A stretch of DNA of 64,000 bases, taken from positions 124,001 to 188,000 of the forward strand of contig NZ_JAGMTU010000006.1 of assembly GCF_023703415.1 (NCBI RefSeq). Direction: 5' to 3'. Made by a program: the position numbers and the translations under genes. Every line of letters starts with the position of its first letter. Position 1 is the first letter of the stretch. The DNA is from Microbacterium sp. USTB-Y (GTDB lineage: Bacteria > Actinomycetota > Actinomycetes > Actinomycetales > Microbacteriaceae). The notes below the pieces were generated by a model, which saw only the letters and a list, made by a program, of their open reading frames with translations, searched no databases and was not told the origin of the DNA. Of the stretch, positions 29,605 to 38,432 are shown piece by piece.

Positions 29605-29679
29605 GTAGAAGCGTCGCGATCCGGGCCCATCGGCACCGATCGCACATCCCCCAATCGACAGACGCATGAGGAGGACTGC

Positions 29680-30975
29680 GTGAGCGCAGCGGGCGAGCGG
29701 CCGACCAAGGCGACGCTGACGGTAGGCGAGACGACCGCGGAGTTCCCGATCCTGCACGGCACCGACGGACACAGCAGCATCGACTTCTCCACCCTCACCC
29801 GGCAGACCGGGCACACGGGGCTGGACTACGGGTTCGTGAACACGGCGTCGACCAAGTCGGCGATCACGTTCATCGACGGCGACCAGGGCATCCTGCGCTA
29901 TCGCGGCTACCCGATCGAGCAGATCGCGAACTCCTGCTCCTATCTCGAGGTCGCGTGGCTGCTCATCTACGGAGAGCTGCCCACGCCCGCCGAGCTCGCC
30001 GACTTCGACGAGAAGATCCGCCGGCACACCCTGCTGCACGAGGACCTGAAGCATTTCTTCCAGGCCCTTCCCGACAATGCGCACCCGATGGCGGTGCTGT
30101 CCTCCGCGGTCGCCGCGCTGTCGACGTACTACGAGAACGAGTCGGATCCGCACAACCCGGAGCACGTGGAGCTGAACACGATCCGCATGCTCGCCAAGCT
30201 CCCGGTGATCGCGGCCTACGCGCACAAGAAGAGCATCGGTCAGGCGTTCCTCTACCCCGACAACTCGCTGAGCTTCGTGGACAACTTCCTCAAGCTCAAC
30301 TTCGGCGTGCACAGCGAGCCGTACGAGATCAACCCGGTCATGTCGAAGGCCCTCGAACTGCTGCTGATCCTGCACGAGGACCACGAGCAGAACGCCTCGA
30401 CCTCCACGGTGCGCCTGGTCGGCTCGACCGGGGCGAACCAGTTCGCGTCGATCTCGGCCGGCATCCAGGCGCTCTCGGGCCCGCTGCACGGCGGTGCGAA
30501 CGAGGCCGTGCTGACGATGCTCGCGCAGATCCGCGACTCCGGTCAGAGCATGCAGCGCTTCGTGGAGCGGGTGAAGAACAAGGAAGACGGCGTGAAGCTC
30601 ATGGGCTTCGGGCACCGCGTCTACAAGAACTACGACCCGCGGGCGAAGCTGGTCAAGGCCGCTGCGGACCAGGTGCTCGCCGAGCTCGGCGTGACGGATC
30701 CGCTGCTGGACCTCGCGAAGGAGCTCGAGGAGATCGCGCTCGCGGACGACTACTTCCAGGAGCGCCGTCTCTACCCGAACGTCGACTTCTACACCGGCGT
30801 GATCTACAAGGCGATGGGCTTCCCGACGCGGATGTTCACGGTGCTGTTCGCGATCGGCCGTCTGCCCGGCTGGCTGGCGCAGTGGCGTGAGCTGAATCTC
30901 GACCCGCAGACGAAGATCGGCCGTCCGCAGCAGCTCTACACGGGCTCCCCGGAGCGCGACTTCCGCCGCGGCTGA
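29680..30975 (+). CDS. gltA: citrate synthase (type II, hexameric-like length)
   Basis: A 431-residue citrate synthase that condenses acetyl-CoA and oxaloacetate to open the TCA cycle. The N-terminal beta-rich domain (TVGETTAEFPILHGTDG) is that of the long bacterial form. Catalytic segments are GPLHGGANEAV near 270, KLMGFGHRVYKNYDPRA near 305 and NVDFYTGVIYKAMG near 367, containing the His-His-Asp triad. It starts at GTG 29680 with GAGGA upstream. It is monocistronic, ending at a 22-bp hairpin. Confidence 0.95.
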   Translation: MSAAGERPTKATLTVGETTAEFPILHGTDGHSSIDFSTLTRQTGHTGLDYGFVNTASTKSAITFIDGDQGILRYRGYPIEQIANSCSYLEVAWLLIYGELPTPAELADFDEKIRRHTLLHEDLKHFFQALPDNAHPMAVLSSAVAALSTYYENESDPHNPEHVELNTIRMLAKLPVIAAYAHKKSIGQAFLYPDNSLSFVDNFLKLNFGVHSEPYEINPVMSKALELLLILHEDHEQNASTSTVRLVGSTGANQFASISAGIQALSGPLHGGANEAVLTMLAQIRDSGQSMQRFVERVKNKEDGVKLMGFGHRVYKNYDPRAKLVKAAADQVLAELGVTDPLLDLAKELEEIALADDYFQERRLYPNVDFYTGVIYKAMGFPTRMFTVLFAIGRLPGWLAQWRELNLDPQTKIGRPQQLYTGSPERDFRRG

Positions 30976-30989
30976 GCCGACGGCGCGAT

Positions 30990-31037
30990 GATGCAGTGAG
31001 GGCGGGGATCCGATCGGATCCCCGCCCTCACTGCATC
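30990..31037. terminator. long perfect terminator hairpin after gltA
   Basis: Perfect 22-bp arms (30990-31011 and 31016-31037) with loop GATC, between converging gltA and the DEAD-box helicase. It is the longest perfect stem in the window that clearly acts as a terminator. Confidence 0.85.
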
Positions 31038-31047
31038 GCGTTGCGGC

Positions 31048-32445
31048 TCAGCGGGCGCTCGGCGTGCCCTGCGGACGCGACGAACGACGACGGCGACGGC
31101 GGGCGGGCGCGGCGGCGACATCACCGGATGCCGCGGTACGCCGCTGACCCTGGGGCTGCGCCTGGCTCTGTCCCTGACGGGGCTGGCCCTGCCGCTGGCG
31201 GGTCGCGCTGCCGGCGGCGGCCGGCTTCTTCTTGGCGGGCTGCTGCGCGACCGGCTTCGGCGCGGGCTTCACGTAGGGCGCGGTCTCGCCGACCAGGCCG
31301 GACACCGCGGGGGACGCCGCGGAGACCTGCTCGATCGCCGCGGTGATCTGGGCCTTGCGGAGCAGGTCCTTCACGTCGCGCCGCTGCTCGGGCAGGAGGA
31401 CGGTCACGACGGTGCCTGCGGCGCCGGCGCGCGCGGTGCGCCCGGAGCGGTGCAGGTACGCCTTGTGCTCGGCGGGCGGATCCACGTGCACGACCAGGTC
31501 GACGTCGTCGACGTGCACCCCGCGCGCGGCCACGTCGGTGGCGACGAGCACGCGCACGCCGCCCTCGGCCGGGTCGGCGGAGAAGGCCGCGAGGTTGCGC
31601 TCACGGGCGTTCTGGCCGAGGTTGCCGTGCAGGTCGACGGCGGGGATCCCGGCCGTCGTCAGGACCTTGGCGAGCTTCTTCGCCTGGTGCTTGGTGCGTG
31701 TGAACAGGATGCGCCGGCCGGTGCCCGAGGCGAGGGTCTGGACGAGGGTCTTCTTGGCTTCAGCGTCGGCGACCTCGAGCACACGGTGGGTCATCTCGCC
31801 CACCGGGACGCTGGACTCGTCGACCTCGTGGCTGACCGCGTTCGAGAGGAAGCGGCGTGCGAGCACGTCGATGCCGTTGTCCAGCGTCGCACTGAACAGC
31901 AGGCGCTGGCCGCCCTGCGGGGTCGCCGCGAGGATCCGCGTGACTCCGGGCAGGAAGCCCAGGTCGGCCATGTGGTCGGCCTCGTCGAGCACGGTGACGC
32001 GCACCTCGTCGAGGCGCACGACGCCCTGCTTCATGAGGTCTTCCAGGCGGCCGGGGCAGGCCACGACGATGTCGACGCCGCGACGCAGCGCCTCCTCCTG
32101 GGGGCGCTGGCTGACGCCGCCGAACACGGTCGTGACGCGCAGCCCCGCCGCCTTCGCGAGCGGGGCGATGGTCGCCGCGATCTGGGTGGCCAGCTCGCGC
32201 GTCGGCGCGAGAACGAGGCCGCGCGGGTGCTGCGGGCGGGAGGTCGCGCCGGTGAGCCGGGCGACGAGAGGGATCGAGAACGCGAGGGTCTTGCCGCTGC
32301 CGGTGCGGCCACGACCGAGCAGGTCGCGACCGGCGAGCGAGTCGGGCAGGGTGCCCTGCTGGATGGGGAAGGCTTCGGTCTTGCCGTCGGCGGCGAGCAC
32401 CGCGGCGAGCGGCGCGGGCACGCCGAGATCGAGGAAGGAAGGCAT
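31048..32445 (-). CDS. DEAD-box RNA helicase with basic C-terminal tail
   Basis: A 465-residue superfamily 2 RNA helicase. Motifs in order: Q motif EAFPIQQGTLP, I GRGRTGSGKT, Ia PTRELATQ, II LDEADHMADLGF, III FSATLD, then RecA domain 2 with VATDVAARGV and HRSGRTAR. The last 90 residues are low-complexity, rich in Gln, Pro and Arg, ending in [11 protein letters not shown], as in helicases that bind RNA non-specifically. It probably remodels structured RNA in cold or ribosome assembly. ATG 32445 with AGGAGAT is the likely start; an in-frame ATG at 32607 coincides with the predicted transcript start and could give a form 54 residues longer. Confidence 0.88.
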   Translation of the reverse strand: MPSFLDLGVPAPLAAVLAADGKTEAFPIQQGTLPDSLAGRDLLGRGRTGSGKTLAFSIPLVARLTGATSRPQHPRGLVLAPTRELATQIAATIAPLAKAAGLRVTTVFGGVSQRPQEEALRRGVDIVVACPGRLEDLMKQGVVRLDEVRVTVLDEADHMADLGFLPGVTRILAATPQGGQRLLFSATLDNGIDVLARRFLSNAVSHEVDESSVPVGEMTHRVLEVADAEAKKTLVQTLASGTGRRILFTRTKHQAKKLAKVLTTAGIPAVDLHGNLGQNARERNLAAFSADPAEGGVRVLVATDVAARGVHVDDVDLVVHVDPPAEHKAYLHRSGRTARAGAAGTVVTVLLPEQRRDVKDLLRKAQITAAIEQVSAASPAVSGLVGETAPYVKPAPKPVAQQPAKKKPAAAGSATRQRQGQPRQGQSQAQPQGQRRTAASGDVAAAPARRRRRRSSRPQGTPSAR

Positions 32446-32620
32446 GGATATCTCCTGGGCCGGATTCGCCGGCCGCATAAGGGCGTCGTTGTCGACGCGA
32501 GAGGTCGCCGCTCGAGAACCGGATCGCGAGGGGGAGCGGGGCTCCACTTCCAGGGATGATGAATCCAGGGATCCGGGATGGCGACGAGATGCCGGAAGAT
32601 CCGACATCGGGTCCATCCTA
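32446..32620 (-). promoter_or_regulatory. long leader and promoter of the DEAD-box gene
   Basis: TAGGAT (32620-32615) lies seven bases before the in-frame ATG at 32607, implying transcription starts there. About 160 nt of leader then precede the Shine-Dalgarno start at 32445. Long leaders are usual for cold-inducible helicase genes. Confidence 0.5.
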
Positions 32621-32643
32621 TCGCGGATCCCCGGATCCTCGGT

Positions 32644-34041
32644 TCACGCCTCGACGAGCTCGGGGAGCGCGGTCGCGGACGTCGTCGCCGCAGGACGCGT
32701 GCGCACCGCCCAGACGATGGCACCGGCGAGGAGCGTGGCGACCGCGACGAGCATCCAGGCGGTGGCGAAGCCGGAGCCCGTGCCGTGCGGAGCCGCGCCG
32801 AACACGATCGCACCGGTCGCCGCGGAGCCGATCGCGGAGCCGATCGTGCGGAGGTTGGCGTTCACCCCGGTCGCGACACCGGTCACGGCGGCGGGCACGC
32901 TCTGCACGACGATCCCCGCGGAAGCCGCGTAGGCCAGGCCGCAGCCGATCCCGAACCCGGCGCCCGCCGCGGCGAGCTGCCACGGTGCCGAGTGGGCGAG
33001 GGCGGCGGACGCCGCGGAGAGACCCATCAGCAGAGAGCCCATCACCAGCAGCGTGCGCAGCGACAGGATCCGGTTCAGCGCGCCGGTGGCGAAGCCCACG
33101 CCGCTCATTCCGATGAGCATCGGGACGAGCATGAGGCCGGCGTCGCGCACCGTGAGACCCGCACCTCCGGCCGACTCGGTGAGCTCGAGGAACTGCGGCA
33201 GGTAGCCCCAGAAGGCGAAGACGCCGGCGCCGATGAGCAGCGAGGCCGCGTTCACCGGCCAGATTGCGGGCGAGGCGAGCAGCCGCAGATCCACGAGCGG
33301 CTCTGCGGAGCGCAGCTCCGACACGATCCATGCGGCGAAGGCCGCGGTGGCGAGTCCGAACAGCGCAAGGACGGCAGGAGAGGTCCAGCCCCAGCGCGCG
33401 CCGGTGCTGAGCGGCACGAGCAGCGCCACCAGCCACAGCGACAGCAGCACGGAGGACCGCGTGTTCACCCGGCCTCGGGCGCGCACGCCCGTGTCGCGCA
33501 CGACGGCGAGGGTGAGGAGAGCGCCGAGCGCGGCGACGAGGAACGGCACGGCGAACGTGCCGCGCCAGCCGACCAGGTCGGCGAGCGGGCCGGCGAGGAC
33601 GGTGCCCGCGGCGCCCCCGATGCCGATGACGGCGCTGACGATGCCGATCGCGCCGGTCACGCGTTCCCGCGGGAGGGCGTCGCGGAGCAGTCCGTAGGCG
33701 AGCGGGAACAGAGCGCCGCCGATGCCCTGCAGCACGCGGGCGACGATGAGGATCTCGAGGCCGGGTGCGACGGCGGCGAGGACGTCGCCCGCTGCGGTGA
33801 CCCCGAGGGTGATCAGGAAGGTGGTGCGCCGGCCGCGCAGGTCCCCGACGCGGCCGAGCGTGGGCGTGGCGACCGCGGCCGCGATGAGCCAGGCGGTCAT
33901 CGTCCAGCTGGCCGCATCGGCGCTGACGCCGAACTCGGCCTGCACCAGGGGGACGAGGGGGATGACGAGGTTCTGCAGGAGTGCGATGGACGAGACCGCC
34001 ACGGCGATGGCGACCAGGATCGAGGTGGATGAGCGGGACAT
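32644..34041 (-). CDS. MFS multidrug efflux transporter, DHA2/EmrB-QacA type
   Basis: A 465-residue transporter with 14 predicted helices. Motif A-like GRVGDLRGRRTTFL near residue 63 and motif C GGAAGTVLAGPLADLVGWR near 145 identify a drug:proton antiporter. It starts at ATG 34041 with GGAAGGGAA upstream. The divergent TetR gene and three palindromes in the shared region strongly suggest local repression relieved by a drug-like ligand. It is unrelated in detail to the truncated transporter at the window start. Confidence 0.9.
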   Translation of the reverse strand: MSRSSTSILVAIAVAVSSIALLQNLVIPLVPLVQAEFGVSADAASWTMTAWLIAAAVATPTLGRVGDLRGRRTTFLITLGVTAAGDVLAAVAPGLEILIVARVLQGIGGALFPLAYGLLRDALPRERVTGAIGIVSAVIGIGGAAGTVLAGPLADLVGWRGTFAVPFLVAALGALLTLAVVRDTGVRARGRVNTRSSVLLSLWLVALLVPLSTGARWGWTSPAVLALFGLATAAFAAWIVSELRSAEPLVDLRLLASPAIWPVNAASLLIGAGVFAFWGYLPQFLELTESAGGAGLTVRDAGLMLVPMLIGMSGVGFATGALNRILSLRTLLVMGSLLMGLSAASAALAHSAPWQLAAAGAGFGIGCGLAYAASAGIVVQSVPAAVTGVATGVNANLRTIGSAIGSAATGAIVFGAAPHGTGSGFATAWMLVAVATLLAGAIVWAVRTRPAATTSATALPELVEA

Positions 34042-34087
34042 GAGTTCCCTTCCGAAGCCTGGATGAGAGAGGTAAAGTGGGAGGAGA

Positions 34088-34137
34088 CCTCCGAACGGAG
34101 GCTGCCTCCGGATTGACGGTACCGGAGGGCGCCTCCG
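34088..34137. promoter_or_regulatory. cluster of CCTCCG/CGGAGG palindromes, TetR operators
   Basis: Three overlapping or adjacent dyads lie between the MFS gene and tetR: CCTCCG-AA-CGGAGG (34088-34101), GGAGGC-T-GCCTCC (34097-34109) and CGGAGG-GCG-CCTCCG (34123-34137). They are the likely binding sites of the divergently encoded TetR protein. Confidence 0.75.
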
Positions 34138-34159
34138 TTTTGCAAGGGGTCTTCCGAGA

Positions 34160-34183
34160 CTTTTCTGAAGGCTTTTCTGAAGG
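34160..34183 (+). repeat. 12-bp tandem duplication ahead of tetR
   Basis: CTTTTCTGAAGG is repeated perfectly head to tail (34160-34171 and 34172-34183). The second copy supplies the likely ribosome site of the tetR start at 34193, so the duplication may affect translation or spacing. Confidence 0.8.
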
Positions 34184-34192
34184 GACGACGCG

Positions 34193-34762
34193 ATGGGCGG
34201 TCAGAACCGGGCGGCGACGACGCTGGAGGAGCGGCGCCCGCGCCGCGCCGACGCGGCGCGCAACTTCGACGCGCTCGTCGTCGCGGGTCGCGAGGCGTTC
34301 GCCGAGGACGGATCCGACGCCTCCCTCGAGGACATCGCCCGTCGTGCGGGTGTCGGCATCGGCACCCTGTATCGCAACTTCCCGACGCGGGACGACCTCA
34401 TCGAGACGCTCTACCTCCGCGAGGTCGCCGCGCTCGCGGATGCCGCGGACGAGGTCGCCGACCTCGAGCCCGGACCGGCGTTCGAGACCTGGCTCGACCG
34501 GTTCGTCGAATACGTCGGCACCAAGCACGTGCTGCTGGACGGGCTGAACCGCGAGTCCTCGGTGTTCGCCGAGTGCCGCGGGGTGATGCTCGGAGCGGGG
34601 GAGCCGCTCCTGGCGCGCGCCCAGGCCGCCGGCGCGGTGAAGGCGGATCTCGCGATCGCCGACGTCGTCAAGCTCATCGCCGGAGTCAGCGCGGTCGCCT
34701 ACGACGACGAGGCGCAGCGCCGCCGCGTGCTGGGACTCGCGATCGGATCGCTGCGCGCCTAG
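34193..34762 (+). CDS. TetR-family repressor of the adjacent MFS exporter
   Basis: A 189-residue regulator. The helix-turn-helix is at about residues 25-70 (LEDIARRAGVGIGTLYRNFPTRDDLI), with a helical ligand-binding domain after it. The divergence from an EmrB-type exporter and the palindromes between them suggest it represses that gene and itself. Its stop codon shares the palindrome CTAG with the stop of the converging dapD, so the two genes overlap by 4 bp. Confidence 0.92.
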   Translation: MGGQNRAATTLEERRPRRADAARNFDALVVAGREAFAEDGSDASLEDIARRAGVGIGTLYRNFPTRDDLIETLYLREVAALADAADEVADLEPGPAFETWLDRFVEYVGTKHVLLDGLNRESSVFAECRGVMLGAGEPLLARAQAAGAVKADLAIADVVKLIAGVSAVAYDDEAQRRRVLGLAIGSLRA

Positions 34763-35712
34763 GCGTGCAGCGCCTCGTTCAGCGTCACTCCGACCCCGGC
34801 CCGGCGGACCGCCTCCACCGCTCCCGACAGCGAATTGCGGCGGAACAGGATCCCGTTCTCGCCGCTGAGCTCGGCGCCCTTGACGACCGGGCGGCCGCCG
34901 TCGGCCGTCGGGGCCGCGTCGGCGAGCACGATCTTCGTGCCGGCCGTGACGTACAGCCCCGCCTCGACGATGCAGTCGTCGCCGAGGGAGATCCCGATGC
35001 CCGCGTTCGCGCCGAGCAGCGTGCGCGCGCCGATGGAGACGCGGTGCGTGCCGCCGCCGGACAGCGTGCCCATGATCGAGGATCCGCCGCCGATGTCGGA
35101 GCCGTCGCCGACCACGACGCCCTGCGAGATCCGGCCCTCGACCATCGACGCGCCCAGGGTGCCGGCGTTGAAGTTCACGAAGCCCTCGTGCATGACCGTG
35201 GTGCCCGGGGCGAGATGGGCGCCGAGGCGCACCCGGGAGGCATCGGCGATGCGCACACCGGCCGGCAGCACGTAGTCGGTGAGCCGGGGGAACTTGTCGA
35301 CCCCGGTGATCTGGATCCCGGCCCGCTGCAGCAGCGGGCGGAGGCGCGCAGCGTCGGAGGGGAGCATCGGGCCGGCGCTGGTCCAGGCGACGTTCGGGAG
35401 GTGCGCGAAGATCCCGTCGAGGTTCACCTCGTTCGGGCGCACCAGCAGATGCGAGAGCGCGTGCAACCGGAGGTAGGCGTCCGCCGTCGAGGCCGGCGCG
35501 TCGTCGAGGTCGATCGTCAGCTGCACGAGCTCGACGGTCACGTTCCGCCGCTCGTCGGGCCCGGCGGAGGACTCGAGGGTCAGCGCGGCGGCGGCGAGAT
35601 CGCCGGCGGAGGGGGCATCGGTGCCGATCTCCGCGAACCACGCATCCAGCACGGTGCCGTCACCCGCGATCGTGGTGAGCCCTGAGCCATGGATCGTGCG
35701 CGCGTCGGTCAT
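34759..35712 (-). CDS. dapD: tetrahydrodipicolinate N-succinyltransferase
   Basis: A 317-residue succinyltransferase of the diaminopimelate/lysine pathway; it succinylates tetrahydrodipicolinate using succinyl-CoA. The C-terminal half is a left-handed beta helix of hexapeptide repeats (APGTTVMHEGFVNFNAGTLG and VVVGDGSDIGGGSSIMGTLSGGG). The length and N-terminal part are the actinobacterial form, distinct from the shorter E. coli enzyme. It starts at ATG 35712; TACCGT lies exactly six bases upstream. It is divergent from dapE, which catalyses a later step. Confidence 0.93.
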   Translation of the reverse strand: MTDARTIHGSGLTTIAGDGTVLDAWFAEIGTDAPSAGDLAAAALTLESSAGPDERRNVTVELVQLTIDLDDAPASTADAYLRLHALSHLLVRPNEVNLDGIFAHLPNVAWTSAGPMLPSDAARLRPLLQRAGIQITGVDKFPRLTDYVLPAGVRIADASRVRLGAHLAPGTTVMHEGFVNFNAGTLGASMVEGRISQGVVVGDGSDIGGGSSIMGTLSGGGTHRVSIGARTLLGANAGIGISLGDDCIVEAGLYVTAGTKIVLADAAPTADGGRPVVKGAELSGENGILFRRNSLSGAVEAVRRAGVGVTLNEALHA

Positions 35713-35777
35713 GGAACCACGGTAGCGAATCGGCGCCTCCAGCTTCGGCTTCATGACGCGGCGCTAGGGTGGGGGAC
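35713..35777. promoter_or_regulatory. divergent leaderless promoters of dapD and dapE
   Basis: On the minus strand TACCGT (35724-35719) is six bases from the dapD ATG. On the plus strand TAGGGT (35765-35770) is seven bases from the dapE ATG at 35778. Both transcripts would begin at or next to the start codon, only about 65 bp apart. Confidence 0.7.
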
Positions 35778-36851
35778 ATGCCGCTCGATCTCACCGCCTC
35801 TGCGGCGGACATCACCCGCGCGATCTGCGACATCCCCAGCGAATCGGGATCCGAGGCGCATCTCGCCGACCTCATCGAGGAGGCGATGCGCGATCGCGAG
35901 CATCTCGAGGTGATCCGCGAGGGCAACACGATCGTCGCCCGCACGAACCTCGGTCGTGCGCAGCGCGTGGCGATCGCCGGTCACATCGACACGGTGCCGA
36001 TCAACGGCAACGTCCCGACCCGCGACGTCGAGATCGACGGCGTGCCGATGATCTGGGGCCGCGGGACGGTCGACATGAAGGCGGGGGTCGCGGTGCAGCT
36101 GAAGCTCGCCGCCGAACTCGTCGATCCCGCCGTCGACATCACCTGGATGTGGTACGACAACGAGGAGGTCGAGGCGGCCCGCAACGGCCTCAAGCTGCTC
36201 GCCGAGAGCCGGCCCGAACTGTTCCGGGCCGATTTCGCGATCCTCGGCGAGCCCTCGAACGGCGAGGTCGAGGGCGGCTGCAACGGCACCCTCCGCGCCG
36301 TCGTCCGCACGACCGGGGTGCGCGCGCACTCCGCGCGGGCCTGGATCGGCGAGAACGCGATCCACCGCGCGGCGCCGATCCTGGCGCGCCTCGCCGAGTA
36401 CCGCCCCCGCGAGATCGCGGTCGACGGCCTGGAGTACCGCGAAGGACTGAACGCGGTCCGCATCAGCGGCGGCATCGCCGGCAACGTCATCCCCGATCTC
36501 TGCGAGGTCGAGGTCAATTACCGGTTCGCGCCGAGCAAGTCCGCGGCCGACGCCGAGGCGCACGTGCGCAACGTGTTCGCCGGCTTCACGGTGGAGATCA
36601 CCGATGTCGCCGAGGGTGCGCGTCCCGGCCTGGACGCGCCGATCGCGCAGGAGTTCGTCGCCGCCGTCGGCGCGACGCCGAAGCCCAAGTACGGCTGGAC
36701 CGACGTCGCGCGCTTCTCCGCGCTGGGCATCCCCGCGGTCAACTACGGACCCGGCGACCCGCATCTCGCGCACCACGACGAGGAGCGGGTTCCGATCGCG
36801 CAGATCACCGCCACGGAGCAGGGTCTGCGATCCTGGCTTCGCGGTGTCTGA
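35778..36851 (+). CDS. dapE: succinyl-diaminopimelate desuccinylase
   Basis: A 357-residue M20-family metallohydrolase that releases succinate from N-succinyl-LL-diaminopimelate. Metal-binding and catalytic segments: VAIAGHIDTVPIN near 62, GRGTVDMKAG near 94 and DNEEVEA near 130 (general base Glu), with a later zinc ligand in PGDPHLAHHDEE near 330. It starts at ATG 35778; the next gene begins at a GTG 8 bp inside its end, suggesting coupling. Lysine biosynthesis, cytosolic. Confidence 0.93.
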   Translation: MPLDLTASAADITRAICDIPSESGSEAHLADLIEEAMRDREHLEVIREGNTIVARTNLGRAQRVAIAGHIDTVPINGNVPTRDVEIDGVPMIWGRGTVDMKAGVAVQLKLAAELVDPAVDITWMWYDNEEVEAARNGLKLLAESRPELFRADFAILGEPSNGEVEGGCNGTLRAVVRTTGVRAHSARAWIGENAIHRAAPILARLAEYRPREIAVDGLEYREGLNAVRISGGIAGNVIPDLCEVEVNYRFAPSKSAADAEAHVRNVFAGFTVEITDVAEGARPGLDAPIAQEFVAAVGATPKPKYGWTDVARFSALGIPAVNYGPGDPHLAHHDEERVPIAQITATEQGLRSWLRGV

Positions 36852-38082
36852 CCTCGCGGCCCTGCCCCGCTGGGCGGGACGCGTCTACGCCCGCACGCCC
36901 GCCTGGGCCGGCATCCTCGCGGTCTACCTCGGCGCGCGCCTGATCACCACGGCGCTGCTGCTGATCGCGACCGGGCTCTCCGGCGGCCCCGGATCGAGGT
37001 TCGGCGCGCACGCCACGATCGCCTCGTTCGTGAGCGGCTGGGACGCGCAGTGGTACTGGTACATCGCCGTCTACGGCTATCCGACCACTCTGCCGCTCGG
37101 GGCGGACGGACACGTCACCCAGAACTCGTGGGCGTTCCTGCCGGTGTACTCCTGGGTCTCGCAGGTGGTCGGGCTGCCGTTCGGCGAGGGCGGCTGGCCC
37201 GTCGGCGCCGCGATCGTCTCACTCATCGCCGGATACTTCTGCTGTCTCGTCCTCTTCCGGATGATGCGGGGCAGGATCGGCCGGATGGCCGCCGTCTGGA
37301 CCGTGATCTTCTTCGCGGCCGGACCCCTCGGCGCCCTCTTCCAGGTCGGCTATGCCGAGGTGCTGAACATGCTGTTCCTGCTCCTGGCCCTGGACGGCCT
37401 CATCCGCCGGCGCTACGTGCGGCTGTACCCCCTCATCGTGCTCATGGGGTTCACCCGCCCCGGTGTGCTCGCGTTCGCGCTGATGCTCGGTCTCATGCTC
37501 GTGCTGCGATGGCTCCGGCGCCGCACGGATCCGCTGAGGGGCCGGGAGATCGCGCACTACCTCGGCCTCGGTGCGCTCGCCGTGGCCGTGGGCTTCGCCT
37601 GGCAGGTGATCGCGGGCATCGCGACCGGAGTGCCGAACGCCTATCTGGAGACCGAGCTGAGCTGGCGCGGTTTCTGGATGCCGCAGGACGGGAAGCCGTC
37701 GTTCTCCCCGTTCGAGGGCTGGCTGTCGGCGATGCCGTACTGGGCCAAGATGCTCGGGCTGCCCGGCTGGCTCGGGCTGGTCGTCCTCGGTGTGCTCGTC
37801 GCCCTGTTCGCGGCGGCGCTGATCGCGGGCCCCGGCGTGCGGCGGCTCGGGCCCGAGATCCGGCTCTACGCGGCGAGCTATGCGCTCTATCTGCTGGCGG
37901 TGTTCTTCCCTCAGTCCAGCACGCTGCGGCTGTTGTTCCCGCTCGCGCCGCTGTGGGGCGCCGTCGGCTGGCGACGGTCGTGGTGGCTCCGCGTCGGCGT
38001 GCTCATCGTTTGCCTGTGGCTCCAGTGGGTCTGGATCGCGAACGTCTACGGCTATGCGGACACGTTCTGGCGCGTGCCCTGA
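36844..38082 (+). CDS. GT-C fold mannosyltransferase, PIG-V-like
   Basis: A 412-residue polytopic protein with about ten helices. Near residue 70 SGWDAQWYWYIAVYGYP contains the acidic catalytic motif of PIG-V-like, polyprenyl-phosphate-dependent mannosyltransferases, and NSWAFLPVYSW follows near 97. It would transfer mannose on the outer face of the membrane to a lipid or protein acceptor. It starts at GTG 36844 overlapping dapE by 8 nt. The link to lysine synthesis is positional only. Confidence 0.75.
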   Translation: MSDLAALPRWAGRVYARTPAWAGILAVYLGARLITTALLLIATGLSGGPGSRFGAHATIASFVSGWDAQWYWYIAVYGYPTTLPLGADGHVTQNSWAFLPVYSWVSQVVGLPFGEGGWPVGAAIVSLIAGYFCCLVLFRMMRGRIGRMAAVWTVIFFAAGPLGALFQVGYAEVLNMLFLLLALDGLIRRRYVRLYPLIVLMGFTRPGVLAFALMLGLMLVLRWLRRRTDPLRGREIAHYLGLGALAVAVGFAWQVIAGIATGVPNAYLETELSWRGFWMPQDGKPSFSPFEGWLSAMPYWAKMLGLPGWLGLVVLGVLVALFAAALIAGPGVRRLGPEIRLYAASYALYLLAVFFPQSSTLRLLFPLAPLWGAVGWRRSWWLRVGVLIVCLWLQWVWIANVYGYADTFWRVP

Positions 38083-38125
38083 GCTCCTCGGGCGCCGAAG
38101 CGGTAAGCGGTGTCCCAGCACCCAC

Positions 38126-38131
38126 TAATAT
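38126..38131 (+). promoter_or_regulatory. putative -10 of the DUF3117 gene
   Basis: TAATAT lies 36 bp before the ATG at 38168, leaving a short leader that carries GGAAAGGGAG. Confidence 0.55.
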
Positions 38132-38167
38132 GGAAGCTGTAGACCACCGAGGAAAGGGAGCACCGCG

Positions 38168-38341
38168 ATGGCAGCGATGAAGCCGAGGACTGGCGACGGA
38201 CCCATGGAGGCCGTGAAGGAGGGCCGGCTGATCATCGTGCGCGTGCCGCTCGAGGGCGGCGGGCGCCTGGTCGTCTCCGTCAATGACGCCGAGGCGAAGG
38301 AGCTGCACGACGTGCTGAGCAGCGTCGTGGCAGCCGCCTGA
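38168..38341 (+). CDS. small DUF3117 protein
   Basis: A 57-residue protein starting MAAMKPRTGDGPMEAVKEG, with RVPLEGGGRLVV in the centre. This is the near-invariant DUF3117 family of actinobacteria (Rv1211 in M. tuberculosis, from memory). Function is unknown; the small beta-rich fold may be regulatory. The ribosome site GGAAAGGGAG precedes ATG by about 7 bp. It is monocistronic with its own promoter and terminator, suggesting strong expression. Confidence 0.9.
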   Translation: MAAMKPRTGDGPMEAVKEGRLIIVRVPLEGGGRLVVSVNDAEAKELHDVLSSVVAAA

Positions 38342-38356
38342 GTTCTTTCAGATCGT

Positions 38357-38385
38357 CGAAAGGCCCGCGTTCTGCGGGCCTTTCG
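38357..38385. terminator. bidirectional terminator after the DUF3117 gene
   Basis: Perfect 12-bp arms CGAAAGGCCCGC (38357-38368) and complement (38374-38385), loop GTTCT, followed by TCATT. It also serves the converging O-methyltransferase. Confidence 0.85.
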
Positions 38386-38432
38386 TCATTCCCGGACGTC
38401 TTCCTCGCGCTCCGGAGGGAAGGCCCTCCCGC

